NCBI GenBank assembly: GCA_964498065.1
Contig: CAZCFZ010000049.1
Span: 1-28,797, forward strand
Direction of reading: 5' to 3'
Length of the DNA stretch: 28,797 nt
Source of the DNA: FEN-1297 sp964498065
GTDB lineage: Bacteria > Bacteroidota > Ignavibacteria > Ignavibacteriales > Ignavibacteriaceae
Both the position numbers and the translations under genes were made by a program. The notes below the pieces were generated by a model that saw nothing but the letters and a program-made list of their open reading frames with translations, ran no database searches and had not been told where the DNA came from. This document shows positions 25,245 through 28,797 of this stretch, one piece after another. Every line of letters starts with the position of its first letter. Within the stretch, counting starts at the first letter, position 1.

Positions 25245-25934
25245 TTAGACTAGATCTTCTTTAATTGTAGGTACTGAAATCTCATCAACAATTTTATTTT
25301 GATCTACAATAATTGCACTCAGTTTATTCCCTGCATAAATTGAAGTATCAATGTAAACAACGTTATTGGACTTTTGATATGTGATTTCCTCTTTTCTTGT
25401 ATGACCGACAACCTGGAGTTTGCCTATATCCAATAATTCGCTTCTGGTCCATAATATTCCTTCAGGACTGGTTAAATCATTCTTTACAATTTCACCCATC
25501 AATTCCAAGTTGTCCCGAAAATTTTTAGGAAATTTTGATTCATAGTACTTTGATATGCCGGCATGAGAGATAAAACAGTCCTGGAGATTTAAAAAAATAG
25601 GAGCATTAATTATTAATTCCAGATGTTCCGCTATTTTATCAAATCTATTCTCATAAGAAGCAATGGTATTTTCATACCCGTTATAAATCCATGAAGATCC
25701 CATCTGGCTTAAAGGATAATTGACAAAATAATAAAACATATAATCATGGTTACCGGGTGTAAATATTATTTTTTCAGATTTAATGAAATCGATTACCTCA
25801 AAGCTGTATTTTCCCCTATCAACCAAATCTCCGACACTATATATTTGAATAGCAGGATATTTCTCTTTAATTTTTTTTACTATATTCTTCAGCGTATTAA
25901 AGCAGCCGTGTATGTCACCGATTATAGCAATCAT
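25245..25934 (-). CDS. PPP-type Ser/Thr protein phosphatase (metallophosphoesterase)
   Basis: A 229-residue calcineurin-like phosphatase of the PPP/PrpA-ApaH group. All metal-binding blocks are present: G6-D-I-H-G10, G35-D-L-V-D-R-G41, G61-N-H-D64, a histidine in F-I-S-H124-A-G-I, and V-G-H178-T. These bind two metals at the active site. Substrates in the family are phosphoproteins or diadenosine tetraphosphate. No signal peptide, so cytoplasmic. It lies 216 nt upstream of the operon containing the Ser/Thr kinase, on the same strand, which favours a role in reversing that kinase. A protein phosphatase is preferred over a diadenosine-polyphosphate hydrolase from this context only. Confidence 0.88.
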   Translation of the reverse strand: MIAIIGDIHGCFNTLKNIVKKIKEKYPAIQIYSVGDLVDRGKYSFEVIDFIKSEKIIFTPGNHDYMFYYFVNYPLSQMGSSWIYNGYENTIASYENRFDKIAEHLELIINAPIFLNLQDCFISHAGISKYYESKFPKNFRDNLELMGEIVKNDLTSPEGILWTRSELLDIGKLQVVGHTRKEEITYQKSNNVVYIDTSIYAGNKLSAIIVDQNKIVDEISVPTIKEDLV

Positions 25935-26094
25935 TTAGATATAAAATTGATTAAAAATAAAATGCGGCACTTGATATGGTTAAACCAGTTTATAAATACT
26001 TAAAATATTTTATTCTGAATTTAAAATGCAGTATACCTAATTCCGATATAATTATATTTCAAATAATACTAAAAATTATTAATTATAATACTCT
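25935..26094. other. short AT-rich gap
   Basis: No ORF or GC-rich hairpin. It holds AT-only palindromic sequence around 26050 (ATAATTAT) downstream of the CoA-transferase gene, not convincing as a terminator. Confidence 0.4.
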
Positions 26095-27450
26095 TTATAC
26101 GTACTTATTATCACGAGCATATTTAAACAGCTCATCTTTAAATTTGGGATGAGCAATATTAATAAGTGCTTTTACTCTTTCACTAACCGGTTTACCGAAT
26201 AGCTGAGCATAACCATACTCCGTAACAACGTAATGCACATCTCCTCTTGTTGTAACAACACCGGCCCCGGGTTTAAGGAACGGAACTATTCTAGAGATTT
26301 TTAAATCTTTAGTAGTAGAAGGAATTGCAATAATAGGTTTACCACCTTCGGAATGTGCTGCTCCTCTTATAAAATCTAGTTGGCCTCCAAAGCCGCTGTA
26401 TAACCTTGGTCCGATAGAGTCGGAACAGACCTGCCCGGTTAAATCAATCTCTATTGCGGAATTTATTGCAACCATTTTATAGTTTTTTGCAATGATAAAC
26501 GGATCATTAACGTATTCCTGCCTATGAAATTCTATCATTGGATTATTATCAATAAAATCGTAAAGTTTTTTCGTGCCTAACACAAAGCCGGCAACAATCT
26601 TACCGGGATGTAATGTTTTCATCTCATTAGTAATCACACCTTTTTCAACAAGTTCAATAGTGCCGTCCGAAAACATTTCGGAATGAATTCCCAAGGCTTT
26701 TCTGTCCGACAGATAATTTAAAACATAATCCGGTATTGCACCTATGCCCATTTGTAAAGTAGAACCGTCTTCAATTAAATCAGCAATATTTCCTGCAATT
26801 TTTTTATTAATCTCGGTAATTTCCGGCGAAGTTTCTCTATCGCCTTGTGGCAGCTCGGCAATTTCCTCATCAACTTCAACAATATAATTTATTTTGCTAA
26901 TATGAATGAAACTATCGCCTAAAGACCTGGGCATTTTTTTATTTACCTGAGCAATTACAACTTTAGCCTTCTCAGCGCCTGTTTTAGTCAATCCTACTTC
27001 AACACCGAAACTGCAAAATCCATGTTCATCAGGCGGAGAGACATGTATTAAAGCGACATCAAGTTTAATAAATCCTTTAGCAAAAAGCAGAGGAGTTTCA
27101 TACAGAAATATCGGAGTAAAGTCTGCACGTCCTTCCCTTACCGCATTACGGCTGTTAGCTCCAATAAAAAAAGCATTGTGTTTAAAATGATTTTCCATCC
27201 CCGGATTAAGATATGAGACTTTTCCTACGGCAAGAGCATGCATAATTTGAATATCTTCCAGTTCATCTTTTCTTTTAACTAACGCATTCATTAAAATACT
27301 AGGGAAAGCACAATTTGAATGAGCAAGAATTTTATCACCTGATTTGATTACTTTAACAGCTTCGTCCGCAGATACAATTTTTTGTGTATATGCTTTAAGA
27401 ATATTAAACGGTATGGAATTCTTCGATTTTATATCTTCTGTTGCGACCAT
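26095..27450 (-). CDS. acetyl-CoA hydrolase/transferase family CoA transferase (4-hydroxybutyrate CoA-transferase-like)
   Basis: A 451-residue cytoplasmic class I CoA transferase. These enzymes move CoA between acyl groups and acetate through a glutamyl-CoA intermediate. The catalytic glutamate is probably E258 in G-I-H-S-E-M-F-S-D-G. Other family blocks are H-V-S-P-P-D-E-H-G-F-C-S-F-G, Q-M-G-I-G-A-I-P, the glycine-rich G-F-G-G-Q-L-D-F-I-R-G-A, and the terminal V-V-T-E-Y-G-Y-A-Q-L-F-G-K. The pattern is closest to 4-hydroxybutyrate CoA-transferase, and also fits succinyl- or propionyl-CoA:acetate transferases. The acyl substrate cannot be fixed from sequence. Start ATG at 27450 has a weak ribosome site. 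It follows alanine dehydrogenase by 80 nt and may be cotranscribed. Confidence 0.9.
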   Translation of the reverse strand: MVATEDIKSKNSIPFNILKAYTQKIVSADEAVKVIKSGDKILAHSNCAFPSILMNALVKRKDELEDIQIMHALAVGKVSYLNPGMENHFKHNAFFIGANSRNAVREGRADFTPIFLYETPLLFAKGFIKLDVALIHVSPPDEHGFCSFGVEVGLTKTGAEKAKVVIAQVNKKMPRSLGDSFIHISKINYIVEVDEEIAELPQGDRETSPEITEINKKIAGNIADLIEDGSTLQMGIGAIPDYVLNYLSDRKALGIHSEMFSDGTIELVEKGVITNEMKTLHPGKIVAGFVLGTKKLYDFIDNNPMIEFHRQEYVNDPFIIAKNYKMVAINSAIEIDLTGQVCSDSIGPRLYSGFGGQLDFIRGAAHSEGGKPIIAIPSTTKDLKISRIVPFLKPGAGVVTTRGDVHYVVTEYGYAQLFGKPVSERVKALINIAHPKFKDELFKYARDNKYV

Positions 27451-27530
27451 ATTTTACCAATTTTTTATAAGCTCTTTTGGAGCAATTCACATTATTAAAA
27501 ATCTATTTTGTAGATTGAACTCAAATATTT

Positions 27531-28652
27531 TTAATTTATAGAAAAGACTCTGAGTTTTCTAAATTCCAGATTAAAAATATTAGCAATAGCTTCATTAGAA
27601 CAATGTCCTTTGTAAGTACACACCCCTTTACTTAAGCCGGCATCTCCCAACAAAGCATTTGCCAAACCGTTGTCGGCAATATTTTGAATATAACCAATTG
27701 ATGCATTATTCAGACCATAACTTGCTGTTTTTGCAACAAGCGCAGGCATATTGGGAACGCAGTAATGAATTACGTCATACATATTATAAACCGGATCCGA
27801 GAGAGTTGTTACATGACTTGTCTCAATACAACCGCCTTGATCAATCGAGACATCAATTATTACAGCTCCTTTTTTCATACTCTTCACCATTTCTTCGGTA
27901 ACCAAGTGGGGAGTTTTTTCACCTTTTATTAAGACTGCGCCGATCAATACATCGGCAAATTTAACTCCTCGTGAAATAGTGTACGGATTTGCCATTACAG
28001 TAGTAATTTTCTGGCGAAATGTCGAATCGATTTTTCTTAAACGGCTTAAATCTTTATCAATAACTACTACCTGAGCGCCTCTTCCTAAAGCAGCTCTTGC
28101 TGCAGTAACACCTACCACGCCGGCACCTAAGATTACAACTGCTGCCGGGGCTACACCGGTTATGCCTCCAATAAGTATACCTCTCCCTCCTTTTGCATAG
28201 CTTTCCAAATATCTCTCAGCTATTTGAATAGAGAGTTGACCGGCAATTTCACTCATAGAATGTAATACAGGCAACCCGATTTCATTTTCAATTAATTCGT
28301 AACCGATAGCGGTAACATTTTTTTCCAGCAGCTTTTCTATAGTTGTTTTGTTTCCAACTGCAAGATGTAAAAATGAAAAAAGTATCTGATTTTCTTGAAG
28401 AAGTTCCGTCTCTTTATCGGAAAGCGGAGTAACTTTTGCAACTAATTCCGATCTGCGATAAACTTCTTCGGCACTGTATACGATTGTTGCCCCGGTTTGA
28501 ACATAATCTTCATCACTAAAATTGCTGCCTTCTCCGGCACCGCTTTGAATATAAATAGTGTGTCCTGCACGAATCAAGGAATCAACGCCAGCAGGAGCAA
28601 TAGCAACACGTTTTTCTTCAAAAATATTTTCTTTTGGTATTCCGATATGCAT
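27531..28652 (-). CDS. ald: alanine dehydrogenase
   Basis: A 373-residue enzyme of normal length that interconverts L-alanine and pyruvate plus ammonia using NAD. The N-terminus G-I-P-K-E ... E-K-R15-V-A is diagnostic. Predicted substrate residues are R15, K73 (V-A-K-V), catalytic H96 (F-L-H-L-A) and D271 (D-V-S-I-D-Q-G-G). The Rossmann motif is G176-A-G-V-V-G181, followed by the NAD-ribose-binding V-I-D about 20 residues later. H-S-M-S-E-I-A-G and the N-M-P-A-L-V-A-K-T-A-S block complete the family pattern, distinguishing it from the longer transhydrogenase alpha subunit. A good promoter lies 60 nt upstream. It links amino-acid nitrogen to pyruvate metabolism. Confidence 0.96.
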   Translation of the reverse strand: MHIGIPKENIFEEKRVAIAPAGVDSLIRAGHTIYIQSGAGEGSNFSDEDYVQTGATIVYSAEEVYRRSELVAKVTPLSDKETELLQENQILFSFLHLAVGNKTTIEKLLEKNVTAIGYELIENEIGLPVLHSMSEIAGQLSIQIAERYLESYAKGGRGILIGGITGVAPAAVVILGAGVVGVTAARAALGRGAQVVVIDKDLSRLRKIDSTFRQKITTVMANPYTISRGVKFADVLIGAVLIKGEKTPHLVTEEMVKSMKKGAVIIDVSIDQGGCIETSHVTTLSDPVYNMYDVIHYCVPNMPALVAKTASYGLNNASIGYIQNIADNGLANALLGDAGLSKGVCTYKGHCSNEAIANIFNLEFRKLRVFSIN

Positions 28653-28712
28653 TTGGTTAATTCTTATTTTTCATTTATATAAAACTACCTATAATGATTT
28701 TAATATCCAATA

Positions 28713-28741
28713 ATTATACACATTGCATACTATTTATTCAA
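28713..28741 (-). promoter_or_regulatory. probable ald promoter
   Basis: On the minus strand TTGAAT (28741-28736), 17 nt of spacer, then TATAAT (28718-28713). Initiation about 7 nt further would give a leader of roughly 54 nt before the ald ATG. No operator was recognised. Confidence 0.55.
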
Positions 28742-28797
28742 TTCAGTGCTGTCCAAAATAAATGTTGAAAGTTAAAAAAGTTTTTATATTAACAAGT

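Noticed and set aside
18832..25934. The kinase/kelch/activator cluster as an anti-phage defence island
   Set aside because: No nuclease, deaminase, toxin-like or nucleotide-signalling effector is present; surface-sorted proteins and PEGA domains point to envelope signalling.
26040..26094. AT-only palindrome after the CoA-transferase gene as a terminator
   Set aside because: No GC base pairs in the stem and no defined T run in the right place.

Overview
The window looks like a chromosomal segment of a low-GC, Gram-negative bacterium of the Ignavibacteria/Chlorobiota-Bacteroidota type. Three secreted proteins end in type IX secretion (Por) C-terminal sorting domains with the N-Y/F-PNPFNP motif. 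Other family markers are a DUF5683-type PGWGQIYN protein, a kinase with PEGA domains and a DUF3160 protein. Many genes lack a strong Shine-Dalgarno, as is usual in Bacteroidota-like genomes. However, groES and alanine dehydrogenase carry classical -35/-10 boxes. No tRNA, rRNA, CRISPR array, integrase or intact insertion sequence was seen. Taxonomy is inferred from protein style only.

Layout. 1-1.83 kb (minus): a GT39/ArnT-like membrane glycosyltransferase preceded by a tiny membrane ORF. 1.83-2.87 kb: mostly non-coding, with an inverted pair of short dispersed repeats and a hairpin. 2.87-5.07 kb (plus): a large surface protein with two LamG-like domains, a P domain and a sorting tail. 5.08-5.57 kb: hairpins and a frameshifted gene remnant. 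5.57-6.33 kb (minus): an exported TPR protein with an unusual structured leader. 6.95-9.07 kb (plus): groES-groEL under a strong promoter overlapping a perfect CIRCE operator and closed by a textbook terminator. 9.08-9.13 kb: a perfect inverted repeat. 9.33-13.2 kb (plus): a 1292-residue protein with TPRs, a beta-rich module and three tandem CbbX/SpoVK-type AAA+ ATPase domains. 13.28-15.74 kb (plus): an ABC ATPase and its large membrane partner. 15.9-18.5 kb (minus): a secreted DUF3160 protein.

18.8-25.0 kb (minus) is a compact five-gene run: lipoprotein, GAF-type sigma54 activator, membrane Ser/Thr kinase with PEGA domains, secreted kelch protein, and DUF5683 protein. Gaps are 18, 8, 58 and 2 nt. 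A PPP-type phosphatase gene lies just upstream on the same strand. This reads as an envelope-linked signalling unit: sensor and activator, kinase and possible opposing phosphatase, with surface proteins as outputs or ligands. 26.1-28.65 kb (minus) holds an acetyl-CoA hydrolase/transferase-family CoA transferase and alanine dehydrogenase, ordinary central metabolism.

The best candidates for something not well described are the three-engine TPR-AAA+ protein next to groESL and the sigma54-activator/kinase/kelch operon. Smaller oddities are the repeat pairs, the frameshifted remnant at 5.24-5.41 kb and the structured leader at 6.36-6.49 kb.
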